Source: Bifidobacterium cuniculi (GTDB taxonomy: Bacteria > Actinomycetota > Actinomycetes > Actinomycetales > Bifidobacteriaceae). From it: a stretch of 64,000 nt of DNA. Made by a program: the position numbers and the translations under genes. The stretch is taken from contig NZ_JGYV01000001.1 in NCBI RefSeq assembly GCF_000741575.1, positions 310,001 to 374,000 on the forward strand, given 5' to 3'. The notes beneath the pieces were generated by a model, which saw only the letters and a list, made by a program, of their open reading frames with translations, ran no database searches and was not told the origin of the DNA. Positions 1 through 7,503 of the stretch are shown piece after piece. How positions within the stretch are numbered: position 1 is the stretch's first letter; every line of letters starts with the position of its first letter.

Positions 1-977
1 GGCATGATGGAGGAGCCCGCTTGGCGCGGCGGCACGCTCAGGTCGCCCAGTCCGGCCCGTGGGCCCGAATTGAGCAGTCGCAGGTCGTCGGCCGCCTTCT
101 TGAGGTGGATGGCCAGGTTCTTGAGCGTGGCGCTCGCCGCGATGTAGGCGCTCATGTCCGTCACGGAGGCGACCGGGTCGTGGGCCGCACGGATCGGCAG
201 GCCGGTGATCTGTGCCAGGTAGGCGATGGCGAGCTTGCGGAAGCGCACGTCGGCGCAGATGCCCGTGCCGATGGCCGTGGCCCCCAGGTTGAGGTCGCAC
301 AACTGCGGGACCAGGTCGTCCATGGCGGACAGGTCGAGTTTCATGAAACTGGCCCAGGCGTGGAACTCCTGTCCGAAGGTCATGGGGACGGCATCCTGCA
401 GCTGGGTGCGCCCGATGGTCACGTCGTTGCGGTGGCGGTCGGCGAGCGCGTGGAAGGCCTCGCGCAGGCGGTCGGTCGCCTCGCGCAGGGGGTCCAGGCC
501 CATGCAGATGGCCAGCTTGCACGCGGCCGGGTAGGTGTCGTTGGTGGACTGCGACCGGTTGACGTCGTCGTTGGGGTGGATGAAGCCGTAGTCGCCGCGC
601 GGACGTCCGTCGAGTTCGAGGGCGCGGTTGGCGATCACTTCGTTCATGTTCATGTTCAGGCTGGTGCCGGCGCCGCCCTGCAGGACGTCGACAGGGAACT
701 GGTCCGCCAGCATCCCGTGCCCGATGTCCTCGCAAGCCTGTTCGATGAGGCGTGCCTTGTGCGGTTCGAGCAGGCCCAGCTCGGCGTTCGCCATGGCACA
801 GGCGCGCTTGACCAATGCGTATGCGCGGATGAGGGCGTCATGGGAGGCGTCCTGGATGCCGCTGACGGTGAAGTTCTCGCGGGCCCGTTGGGTATGGATG
901 CCCCAGTAGGCGTCCTGCGGCACTTCCACCGTGCCGATGCAATCGTGTTCCGTGCGTGTCCGTCCCGTCGCTGCCAT
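1..977 (-). CDS. aspA: Aspartate ammonia-lyase, 3' end cut by window edge
   Basis: This is the first 325 codons of a fumarase/aspartase-superfamily protein on the minus strand; the gene continues beyond base 1. Visible landmarks are GAGTS near residues 102-106, the substrate-binding stretch RSQSTNDTYP at about 141-150, TIGRTQLQDAVP in the middle, and GSSIMP at the very edge, which opens the mobile SSIMPGKVNP catalytic loop. The enzyme deaminates L-aspartate to fumarate and ammonia in the cytoplasm. GSSIMP and the overall pattern fit aspartase better than fumarase C, but the two are close relatives. The start at 977 is preceded by a purine-rich GGAGAGCGAGG stretch. It is divergent from the deoxyribosyltransferase-like gene. 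Confidence 0.9.
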   Translation of the reverse strand, partial: MAATGRTRTEHDCIGTVEVPQDAYWGIHTQRARENFTVSGIQDASHDALIRAYALVKRACAMANAELGLLEPHKARLIEQACEDIGHGMLADQFPVDVLQGGAGTSLNMNMNEVIANRALELDGRPRGDYGFIHPNDDVNRSQSTNDTYPAACKLAICMGLDPLREATDRLREAFHALADRHRNDVTIGRTQLQDAVPMTFGQEFHAWASFMKLDLSAMDDLVPQLCDLNLGATAIGTGICADVRFRKLAIAYLAQITGLPIRAAHDPVASVTDMSAYIAASATLKNLAIHLKKAADDLRLLNSGPRAGLGDLSVPPRQAGSSIM

Positions 978-1112
978 GGCGCCGCCTCGCTCTCCTCATC
1001 GTATGCCGTGTGGCCTCGATTCTAGGAGGGGAGGGACTGGGCCGCCAGCATTCGATATTGCTGTCAGCCGATTTCGTACGGCTCCGCCCCTTCGCGGCGC
1101 TTGGATGGAGGC

Positions 1113-1580
1113 ATGGAACACATCGACACCATGAATGCTTCGTTCACCTCCTCGCGCCCATTGTTTGACTGGTATGTGGCAGGCCCCTGGCATACGCCGT
1201 CGCAGCTGGAGAGCCTGGAGAGGCTGGAAAGGACGCTGCAGCGTCATCACCTCCGGCTCTACCAACCCCGTTTCGAGACCGAGGTCGACGTGGACGGACC
1301 CCGGACGGTCTTCGCTAGGCGACTGTCCGCGCTGCGCGATTCGGCGGCCCTCATCGTCGACTACCACGTCGACGATCCCGACCCCGATTCCCTGGTCGAC
1401 ATGGGTGTCGCCCATACGTGGGGCATCCCCGTATACCTGGTTGCCGAAGGCATCGTCCCCGGCACCCGCATGGGCGTGATGGTGGCACAATGCGCCACGG
1501 GCATCCTTCCCGGTGCGGGAGCCCTCGAGGCCTTCCTGGATTCCGGGCGATGCGACCCGGTCCCCGTGGAGCCCTGCTGA
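1113..1580 (+). CDS. Nucleoside 2-deoxyribosyltransferase-like protein
   Basis: A small cytoplasmic protein of about 155 residues. The N-terminal FDWYVAGPW matches the opening strand and nucleotide-binding turn of the nucleoside 2-deoxyribosyltransferase family (PF05014), and LIVDYHVDDPDPDSL followed by VDMGVAHTWGIPV matches the family's active-site segment. Family members break or exchange the N-glycosidic bond of (deoxy)nucleosides. The nucleophilic Glu of the usual E-[IL]-G-x-A motif reads as Asp here (VDMGVA), so activity is uncertain. The start is ambiguous: TTG 1101, ATG 1113 or ATG 1131, none with well-placed Shine-Dalgarno spacing. The gene converges on the GH3 gene with only 19 bp between the stops. 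Confidence 0.7.
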   Translation: MEHIDTMNASFTSSRPLFDWYVAGPWHTPSQLESLERLERTLQRHHLRLYQPRFETEVDVDGPRTVFARRLSALRDSAALIVDYHVDDPDPDSLVDMGVAHTWGIPVYLVAEGIVPGTRMGVMVAQCATGILPGAGALEAFLDSGRCDPVPVEPC

Positions 1581-1599
1581 GCCGTTGCCGGGCATGACG

Positions 1600-2907
1600 T
1601 CAGTCGGCTGCCTCGAGCTGCATCTTCAACGCCATGATCCGCACGGCCGATGCCGTGACCTTCGCGGCGAAATCCCCGTCCGCGGCGGCCTTGGCCCGGA
1701 TGCCATCCAGGATGGGCATGGTGTAGGACGGATCGTTCACGCAAGCCAGGTCGCCGCCTGCCTCGATGAGCATGACGCCCAGCTGCGAAGGGTCATAGCC
1801 GGCCACCGCGCTGGCGGACAGTGAATCGGAGATGACCACGCCCCGGTACCCGGTCCGCTCACGCAGCAGGTCGGTCACGATGGCATGGGAGAAGGCGGCC
1901 GGCACCTGCGGATCGAGCTGGGCGTACGTGGCCAGGGACATCATGACCATGGCCGGGGAACCCTCGCGGATGGCCCGGCTGAAGGCGGCAAGTTCATCGC
2001 TGTCCTCGCCGGTCGTGTCATCCACGATGCCGGTGTCGGTGAAGTCCGTATTGCCCGCGACCGCCCCCAGACCGGGGTAGTGCTTCACGGCGCTGCCCAC
2101 GCCGGATGCGCGCATGCCCTCGATGAAGGCGACGGCATGCCGGGCATTGCCTTCGGCGTCCAGGCCGAAATCGCGGTCCAGGGCACCGATCGGTTCGTTG
2201 GAGGCGCGGTCGATGACGACCGTGTCCACGCTGGGCGCCAGGTCCACGTCCACGCCTGCCTGGCGGAGCTGGGCGCCCCATTGTGCGGCGTCGTCGCGCA
2301 ACTGCGTGAGCGTCATCGTCCCCTGGTCGCGGGCACTGGGCATCGTATCGAAACCTGCACCCTGCAGATGCTGCACCAAGCCACCCTCCTGGTCGGTGGC
2401 CACGAGCAAGGTGTCGCCGCGATCCTGGGCATAGGACTGCAACAGGTTCACCTGGGAGCGCACGCCGTCGACGCCGTTGTCCCAGTTGCCCATGAGGATC
2501 ACCGAGCCGATGCGCTCGTCCTGGATGAGCGAGGACAGGGCGGACGGATCGGTGCCATAGGATAGAGGTGCCATCACCAATTGGGCGGCTCGGTCCTCGA
2601 GCGTCATCGCCTCGACGGCGGCCTTGGCGCGTGCTGTGGCATCGTCATCTGCGGCCGGCGAGTGTGATGACGGTGTGTCGGTAGGCGACGGGGACGTTCC
2701 GTCGGTATCCCGGGATGGTTCGGCGGCCGGTGTCGTCACCGATGCGCTGCCGGTGGCTCCCGTATGCCTGCGCTGCAGCGCGACGGCCCACCAGGCGCAG
2801 CCGGCCGCCAATGCCACTGCCACCACGGCCGCCATGGCGACAAGCCACCAGGATGGTCGGCCTTGCCTTTCCGGATTCCTACCATGCCGTCCCGATTCCT
2901 GGGCCAT
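1600..2907 (-). CDS. Membrane-anchored glycoside hydrolase family 3 protein (NagZ-like)
   Basis: 435 residues with a single hydrophobic anchor at about 20-44, a Ser/Thr/Pro/Asp-rich linker at about 50-90, then a GH3 N-terminal TIM-barrel domain. Motifs seen are TDQEGGLVQ (about 171-179), KHYPGLG (275-281) and VVISDSLSA (357-365), where Asp361 is at the family nucleophile position. The NagZ branch hydrolyses beta-N-acetylglucosaminides from cell-wall fragments; here the domain would face outward. The usual Asp-x-His catalytic dyad after KHFPG is replaced by AGNTDF. The start at 2907 was chosen because GGAGGAACCG lies directly before it; a longer upstream open frame has no such site. Substrate not deducible. 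Confidence 0.82.
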   Translation of the reverse strand: MAQESGRHGRNPERQGRPSWWLVAMAAVVAVALAAGCAWWAVALQRRHTGATGSASVTTPAAEPSRDTDGTSPSPTDTPSSHSPAADDDATARAKAAVEAMTLEDRAAQLVMAPLSYGTDPSALSSLIQDERIGSVILMGNWDNGVDGVRSQVNLLQSYAQDRGDTLLVATDQEGGLVQHLQGAGFDTMPSARDQGTMTLTQLRDDAAQWGAQLRQAGVDVDLAPSVDTVVIDRASNEPIGALDRDFGLDAEGNARHAVAFIEGMRASGVGSAVKHYPGLGAVAGNTDFTDTGIVDDTTGEDSDELAAFSRAIREGSPAMVMMSLATYAQLDPQVPAAFSHAIVTDLLRERTGYRGVVISDSLSASAVAGYDPSQLGVMLIEAGGDLACVNDPSYTMPILDGIRAKAAADGDFAAKVTASAVRIMALKMQLEAAD

Positions 2908-3061
2908 CGGTTCCTCCCTCATGGTTCGGTGCGCGGATGTCCTGCGCATGATCACATCACTGTAGCAGGGCGGCCACGTCGTCCGTGGGCCATGCCCGCC
3001 ATGGGGCGCAGGGCAAACACGCCAAGGCCGGCCGCCCTTGCCGGGCACGTGGTGGTTCCAC

Positions 3062-3067
3062 TACACT
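3062..3067 (+). promoter_or_regulatory. -10-like TACACT, 7 nt before UPF0182 start
   Basis: TACACT followed by AGGACGA and then the ATG at 3075. With a normal -10 to +1 distance, transcription would begin at or within a base or two of the start codon, implying a leaderless or near-leaderless mRNA. No clear -35. Confidence 0.55.
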
Positions 3068-3074
3068 AGGACGA

Positions 3075-6000
3075 ATGTCATTCTTTGATTTCAGCCCATT
3101 CTTCGGAACCGGCCCCCAGCGGCCGCGCGGCCGCGGCAACGGGGACGACCAGCCGGTGGTCATCGACATCGAGACCAACGGCGACGGACCCAAGGCACAG
3201 TCCGCACCGGCCGGAGGCGCGCCGCCGCGTGCGCCGCGCATCACGCGCACCTCGCCGTCGGGGCGCCCCAATCGGTGGCGCAAGCCGCTCATCGGCGTCC
3301 TGGTGGCGCTCGTCGTGCTCGTGGCACTGTTCTTCGCCCTGTCGGCCTTCGTCACCGACCTGATGTGGTATGGGCAACTGGGCTTCTCCAGCGTGGTGTG
3401 GACCTTGCTGGGCACCAAGGTCGGCCTGTGGGTCGCCTACGCCCTGGTCATGGTCGCGGTCACGTGGCTCTCCGCCATGCTCGCCATCCGTGCCCGGCCT
3501 GCCTACGCGGACGGTTCGACCATCCGCATCAACGGCGACACCATCGAGATCGGCAAGTCGGTAAGCTCCCGGACGGCGCGCCGTGTGGCCTTGGGGGTCT
3601 CCCTGGTCGCCGGCATCGCATTCGGCTCGCGCTTCAACGCGCACTGGTCGCAGCTCCTGCTCATGTTCAACGCGCAGTCCTTCGGGGTGCGCGACCCGCA
3701 GTTCGGCATCGACAACGGCTTCTATGTCTTCGTGCTGCCCGGATTGTCCCTGCTCCTGTCGGCGCTCAACCTACTGCTGCTGGTCGGCCTTGTCTTCAGC
3801 ATCGGCACCCACGTTGCCATGGGCGGCATCCGCTTCACCATGCCTGTGCATGGCCGGGGCCTGTTCGCCATGACCCCGCGCGCCCGGCGACAGATCGCCA
3901 TCTGGTTCATGCTCTGGGCGCTGTCGCTGGCCGTCGACCAGGCCATGGGTGTCTTCTCGCGGCTGACGGACCAGGGGGGCCGCATCACCGGCGCCACCTA
4001 CACGACGGTCAACGCCTCCATTCCCGTCACGCTGATCATGGCGGTCCTGACGGCCGCATGCGGCATCGTGTGCGCCGTCTGGCTCATGCGTTCCCATGCC
4101 TTCGACGAGCGCCAAGGGACCCCGGGCACGCGCCTGGCAACGGCTTGGCGCGCATGGCGTGTGCCGGTGGTCGCCATCGCAGCCACCGTCGTCGTCGGCG
4201 TCGTGCTCTCCTCTCTTTGGCCCATGCTCCTGCAGCGGTTCCGCGTCAACCCGAATGCACAGGAGATGGAATCGACCTACATCCAGCGCAACATCGACGC
4301 CACGCGTGCCGCATACGGCCTCGATGCCATGGTCGCCGAGGAATACGACGCGACCACCGACGCCTCGGCCAACGCCCTCAAGCAGGACGCCGAAACCGCC
4401 GCGCAGATCCGCCTGCTCGACCCGCAGGTCGTGTCCCCGACCTTCAAGCAGCTGCAGCAGATGAAGCAGTACTACACCTTCGCCGACACCATGGCGGTCG
4501 ACAAGTACGACATCGACGGCGTGAACCAGGACACGGTGATCGCGGCCCGCGAGGTGAACCTCGACGGCAACGACAACCGCAACTGGGTCAACGACCATAC
4601 GGTGTATACCCACGGCTACGGCGTGGTGGCCGCCTACGGCAACAAGGTGACGGCCGACGGCAAGCCCGAGTTCTTCGAGGCCGGCATCCCCACCCAGGGG
4701 TACCTCACCGAGACGCAGCATTACGAGCCGCGCATCTACTTCTCGCCGAATGCGCCCGAATACTCGATCGTGGGTGCCCCCGAGGGTACGCAGGCCTGGG
4801 AGTTCGACTACCCGACCGGGTCGCAGGGCGCCACCACCACCTTCCAAGGCGACGGCGGCCCGCGCATCGGCAACATCTTCGCCCGCGCGATGTACGCCAT
4901 CAAGTTCGGTTCCGACCAGATCCTGTTCTCGGACCGGGTGACTGCCGACTCGCAGATCCTCTACGATCGCTCCCCGCGCGAACGCGTGGCGAAGGTCGCC
5001 CCCTATCTCACCCTCGACGGCCGTGTCTATCCGGCGGTCGTGGACGGACGCGTCAAGTGGATCGTGGACGGCTACACCACCTCCGACCAATATCCGTATT
5101 CGCAGATGACCGACCTGGACAGTGCCACCCAGGATTCGACGACGCTGTCTTCGAGGACGGTCACCTCGCTGGGCAACAAGCAGGCGAACTACATCCGCAA
5201 CTCGGTGAAGGCCACCGTGGACGCCTACGACGGGTCCGTGGACCTCTACACCTGGGATGACCGGGATCCCGTGCTCAAGGCATGGCAGCAGGTGTTCCCG
5301 GGACAGTACCACCCGATGTCAGAGATTTCCGGCGAGCTCATGGGACACATGCGCTACCCGGAGGGCATCTTCAAGGTGCAGCGTCAGCTCCTGACCAAGT
5401 ACCATGTCACGCAGGCCAACCAGTTCTTCTCGGGGGAGGACTTCTGGCAGGTGCCCGTCGACCCCACGGAAAGCAGCGAGGAACAGGCGCGCGACGTCCT
5501 GCAGCCGCCCTATTACCTGACCTTGCAGACAGGCGGTTCGGACACCCCGGTCTTCTCCCTGACCTCGTCCTTCATCCCTGCCGGCAGCCAGACCCGTGAG
5601 ATCCTCACCGGCTTCCTGTCCGTGGATTCCGACGCAGGGCACACCAAGGGCGTCAAGGGACCCGACTACGGCACCATCCGCCTCCAGGAACTGCCCAAGG
5701 ACACGAATGTACCCGGACCGGGACAGGCGCAGAACAACTTCAACGCGAAGACCGAGGTCTCCACCGAGCTCAACCTGCTGTCCAACGGCGGCAGCACGAA
5801 GGTGGTGCGGGGCAACCTGCTCACCTTGCCGCTGGCGGGCGGGCTGGTCTACGTCGAGCCCGTCTACGTGCAGTCCTCGGGCGCCACCAGCTACCCGTTG
5901 CTCAAGAAGGTGCTGGTGGCCTTCGGAGACAAGGTCGGCTTCGCGGATACGCTGGACGGCGCCTTCGGCCAGGTGTTCGGCGCCGATGCCGCCAACGTGG

Positions 6001-6248
6001 TGGGGGACGATACCGGTCCCGAACCCACCGTGGACGGCGCCGACGGACACCAGGGCGACGGCGGCGCCTCCTCGGGCGGCGTCGACTCATCCGCCGGCAA
6101 CCAGGCCCTGAGCGATGCGCTCCAGGATGCGTCCAAGGCCATGAAGGACGCCGACGCTGCCATGAAGCAAGGCGATTGGAGCGCCTACGGCGAGGCGCAG
6201 GAACGTCTGGGCAAGGCCCTGGACAAGGCGCTGGAACTCGACAAGTAG
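3075..6248 (+). CDS. UPF0182 family large membrane protein
   Basis: 1057 residues. A short cytoplasmic, Pro/Gly/Arg-rich N-terminus is followed by about seven transmembrane helices in the first third (for example the stretches beginning PLIGVLVALVVL, TKVGLWVAYALVM and VYVFVLPGLSLLL-like segments), then a long predicted extracytoplasmic domain rich in Tyr, Asp and Gly, and a charged helical C-terminal tail with repeated Lys/Asp/Ala. This architecture matches the UPF0182 family, widespread in actinobacteria and of unknown function. The start at 3075 sits 7 nt after a TACACT hexamer and contains AGGA just upstream. It is divergent from the GH3 gene. A GC-rich hairpin follows at 6264-6311. Confidence 0.88.
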   Translation: MSFFDFSPFFGTGPQRPRGRGNGDDQPVVIDIETNGDGPKAQSAPAGGAPPRAPRITRTSPSGRPNRWRKPLIGVLVALVVLVALFFALSAFVTDLMWYGQLGFSSVVWTLLGTKVGLWVAYALVMVAVTWLSAMLAIRARPAYADGSTIRINGDTIEIGKSVSSRTARRVALGVSLVAGIAFGSRFNAHWSQLLLMFNAQSFGVRDPQFGIDNGFYVFVLPGLSLLLSALNLLLLVGLVFSIGTHVAMGGIRFTMPVHGRGLFAMTPRARRQIAIWFMLWALSLAVDQAMGVFSRLTDQGGRITGATYTTVNASIPVTLIMAVLTAACGIVCAVWLMRSHAFDERQGTPGTRLATAWRAWRVPVVAIAATVVVGVVLSSLWPMLLQRFRVNPNAQEMESTYIQRNIDATRAAYGLDAMVAEEYDATTDASANALKQDAETAAQIRLLDPQVVSPTFKQLQQMKQYYTFADTMAVDKYDIDGVNQDTVIAAREVNLDGNDNRNWVNDHTVYTHGYGVVAAYGNKVTADGKPEFFEAGIPTQGYLTETQHYEPRIYFSPNAPEYSIVGAPEGTQAWEFDYPTGSQGATTTFQGDGGPRIGNIFARAMYAIKFGSDQILFSDRVTADSQILYDRSPRERVAKVAPYLTLDGRVYPAVVDGRVKWIVDGYTTSDQYPYSQMTDLDSATQDSTTLSSRTVTSLGNKQANYIRNSVKATVDAYDGSVDLYTWDDRDPVLKAWQQVFPGQYHPMSEISGELMGHMRYPEGIFKVQRQLLTKYHVTQANQFFSGEDFWQVPVDPTESSEEQARDVLQPPYYLTLQTGGSDTPVFSLTSSFIPAGSQTREILTGFLSVDSDAGHTKGVKGPDYGTIRLQELPKDTNVPGPGQAQNNFNAKTEVSTELNLLSNGGSTKVVRGNLLTLPLAGGLVYVEPVYVQSSGATSYPLLKKVLVAFGDKVGFADTLDGAFGQVFGADAANVVGDDTGPEPTVDGADGHQGDGGASSGGVDSSAGNQALSDALQDASKAMKDADAAMKQGDWSAYGEAQERLGKALDKALELDK

Positions 6249-6263
6249 CCGAAGCGGCCAGCA

Positions 6264-6311
6264 GCGGACGGCCGGCAGCACGGGAATGCCCCTGCGCTGC
6301 CGGCCGTCCGC
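6264..6311 (+). terminator. Hairpin after the UPF0182 gene
   Basis: Perfect 16-bp arms (GCGGACGGCCGGCAGC at 6264-6279 and its complement at 6296-6311) with a 16-nt loop, 15 nt after the stop. There is no U-tract, as is common for terminators in high-GC actinobacteria. Confidence 0.7.
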
Positions 6312-6338
6312 GCTGCCGGGGCACGTCTGCAGGCGCAC

Positions 6339-6344
6339 TAGACT
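6339..6344 (+). promoter_or_regulatory. -10-like TAGACT, 7 nt before GNAT start
   Basis: TAGACT, then GTCTGGC, then ATG at 6352. There is no Shine-Dalgarno sequence before that ATG. Same geometry as 3062, 15583, 25773 and 43382. Confidence 0.55.
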
Positions 6345-6351
6345 GTCTGGC

Positions 6352-6885
6352 ATGACCGACTACAGTTTCCGCCTTGCCACGGCCCGGGACCTGCCCGTGC
6401 TGACCAAGGTGTACAACGCGGCCGTGGTCGCCGGCGGATCCAGCGCCGACACGGCCCCCGTGGACCACGAGGCACGGCTCCGATGGCTCGAAGCCCATCG
6501 CGACCCCTATGCGGTGTTCATCGTCGAAGCCCGTGAGCCTGGTTCGCCGTCCCGGGACATCGGCTTCGCGGCGCTCTCCGTGTACTACGACCGTCCTGGA
6601 TATGACGGCGTATGCGACCTCGCGTACTATCTCGCCCCCGAATGGCGGAGCAGGGGAGCGGGGCGCGCCACCCTGCGCATGCTCCTGAACGAATGCAGGG
6701 ACCGGGGCATGCGCATGGCGGTCGCCATCATCTTCGCGGACAACGACGCCTCCACGGCACTGGTGCGCCGTTTCGGTTTCACCAGGTTCGGACTCATGCC
6801 CAAGGCCGCGTATGATGCCAAGGGCATCCTGCACGACATGAGCTACTGGTACGTCGCACTGGGCGACGCACCCATCAGGAAATGA
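6352..6885 (+). CDS. GNAT family N-acetyltransferase
   Basis: 177 residues with the GNAT fold. RLATARDLPVLTKVYN forms the N-terminal beta-alpha unit, and WRSRGAGRATLRMLL is the acetyl-CoA pyrophosphate-binding loop (R/Q-x-x-G-x-G/A) with its helix. The terminal half (NDASTALVRRFGFTRFG) is the usual last beta-strand region. Length and the N-terminal pattern resemble phosphinothricin acetyltransferase-like proteins, but the substrate cannot be told. The start at ATG 6352 was preferred because a -10-like TAGACT ends 7 nt before it; the upstream in-frame extension would lie inside the preceding terminator. It is followed by pth after 18 bp and is probably co-transcribed with pth and mfd. Confidence 0.82.
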   Translation: MTDYSFRLATARDLPVLTKVYNAAVVAGGSSADTAPVDHEARLRWLEAHRDPYAVFIVEAREPGSPSRDIGFAALSVYYDRPGYDGVCDLAYYLAPEWRSRGAGRATLRMLLNECRDRGMRMAVAIIFADNDASTALVRRFGFTRFGLMPKAAYDAKGILHDMSYWYVALGDAPIRK

Positions 6886-6903
6886 CACGGAGGACAACGA
6901 CAC

Positions 6904-7503
6904 ATGGCTTCTGAATACTGGCTGATCGTCGGCTTGGGCAACCCGGGCGCCAAGTACCGTGGTACGCGGCACAACATCGGCTTCGAGACCGTCAACGAAC
7001 TCGCGCAACGCTGGAGCGTGCGCTTCGCCAACCACAAGGGCCTTGCCGATCTGGGCAAGGGCACCATGTCGATGGGCGGTTCGACAGTCAAGATGTTCCT
7101 GTGCAAGCCCCTGACCTACATGAACGAATCGGGGCAGGCCGTGGCCTCCGTCAGCGCCTATTACCACATCCCCGCGGACCGCATCGTCGTCATCCACGAC
7201 GACATGGACCTCGCATTCGGGCGCATCAAGCTCAAGAGCGGCGGCTCCTCCGGCGGCCACAACGGTATCAAGTCCATCGATCGCTTCCTGCACACGCCCG
7301 ACTATTACCGTGTGAGGATGGGCGTGGGCCATGCCAGCCGATCCGGCGATGCCCACGACAACACCATCAACTGGGTGCTCGGTGAATTCAACGCCGCCCA
7401 GCGCAAGCAGTTGCCCGAATTCCTCGCGGACGGCGCGGACGCGGCGGAAAGCATCGTCTTCGACGGACTGGCCAAGGCACAGGAACGGTTCAATGGCCGC
7501 TGA
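6904..7503 (+). CDS. pth: Peptidyl-tRNA hydrolase
   Basis: 199 residues, the normal length for bacterial Pth, which recycles peptidyl-tRNAs that drop off the ribosome. Signature features are GLGNPGAKYRGTRHNIGF near the N-terminus with the catalytic His in TRHNIG, KPLTYMNESGQAV, the HDDMDLAFG segment with the catalytic Asp, and GSSGGHNGIKSI. CGGAGG lies before the ATG. The last 11 nt overlap the start of mfd, an arrangement seen in many actinobacteria and consistent with translational coupling. Confidence 0.97.
   Translation: MASEYWLIVGLGNPGAKYRGTRHNIGFETVNELAQRWSVRFANHKGLADLGKGTMSMGGSTVKMFLCKPLTYMNESGQAVASVSAYYHIPADRIVVIHDDMDLAFGRIKLKSGGSSGGHNGIKSIDRFLHTPDYYRVRMGVGHASRSGDAHDNTINWVLGEFNAAQRKQLPEFLADGADAAESIVFDGLAKAQERFNGR

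Noticed and set aside
21-1025. 334-codon plus-strand open frame opposite aspA
   Set aside because: The minus strand encodes a clear aspartase through the window edge; the plus-strand product is meaningless.
3275-5260. 661-codon open frame in another frame of the UPF0182 gene
   Set aside because: Arg/His/Pro-rich translation typical of a frame shadow; no start signal.
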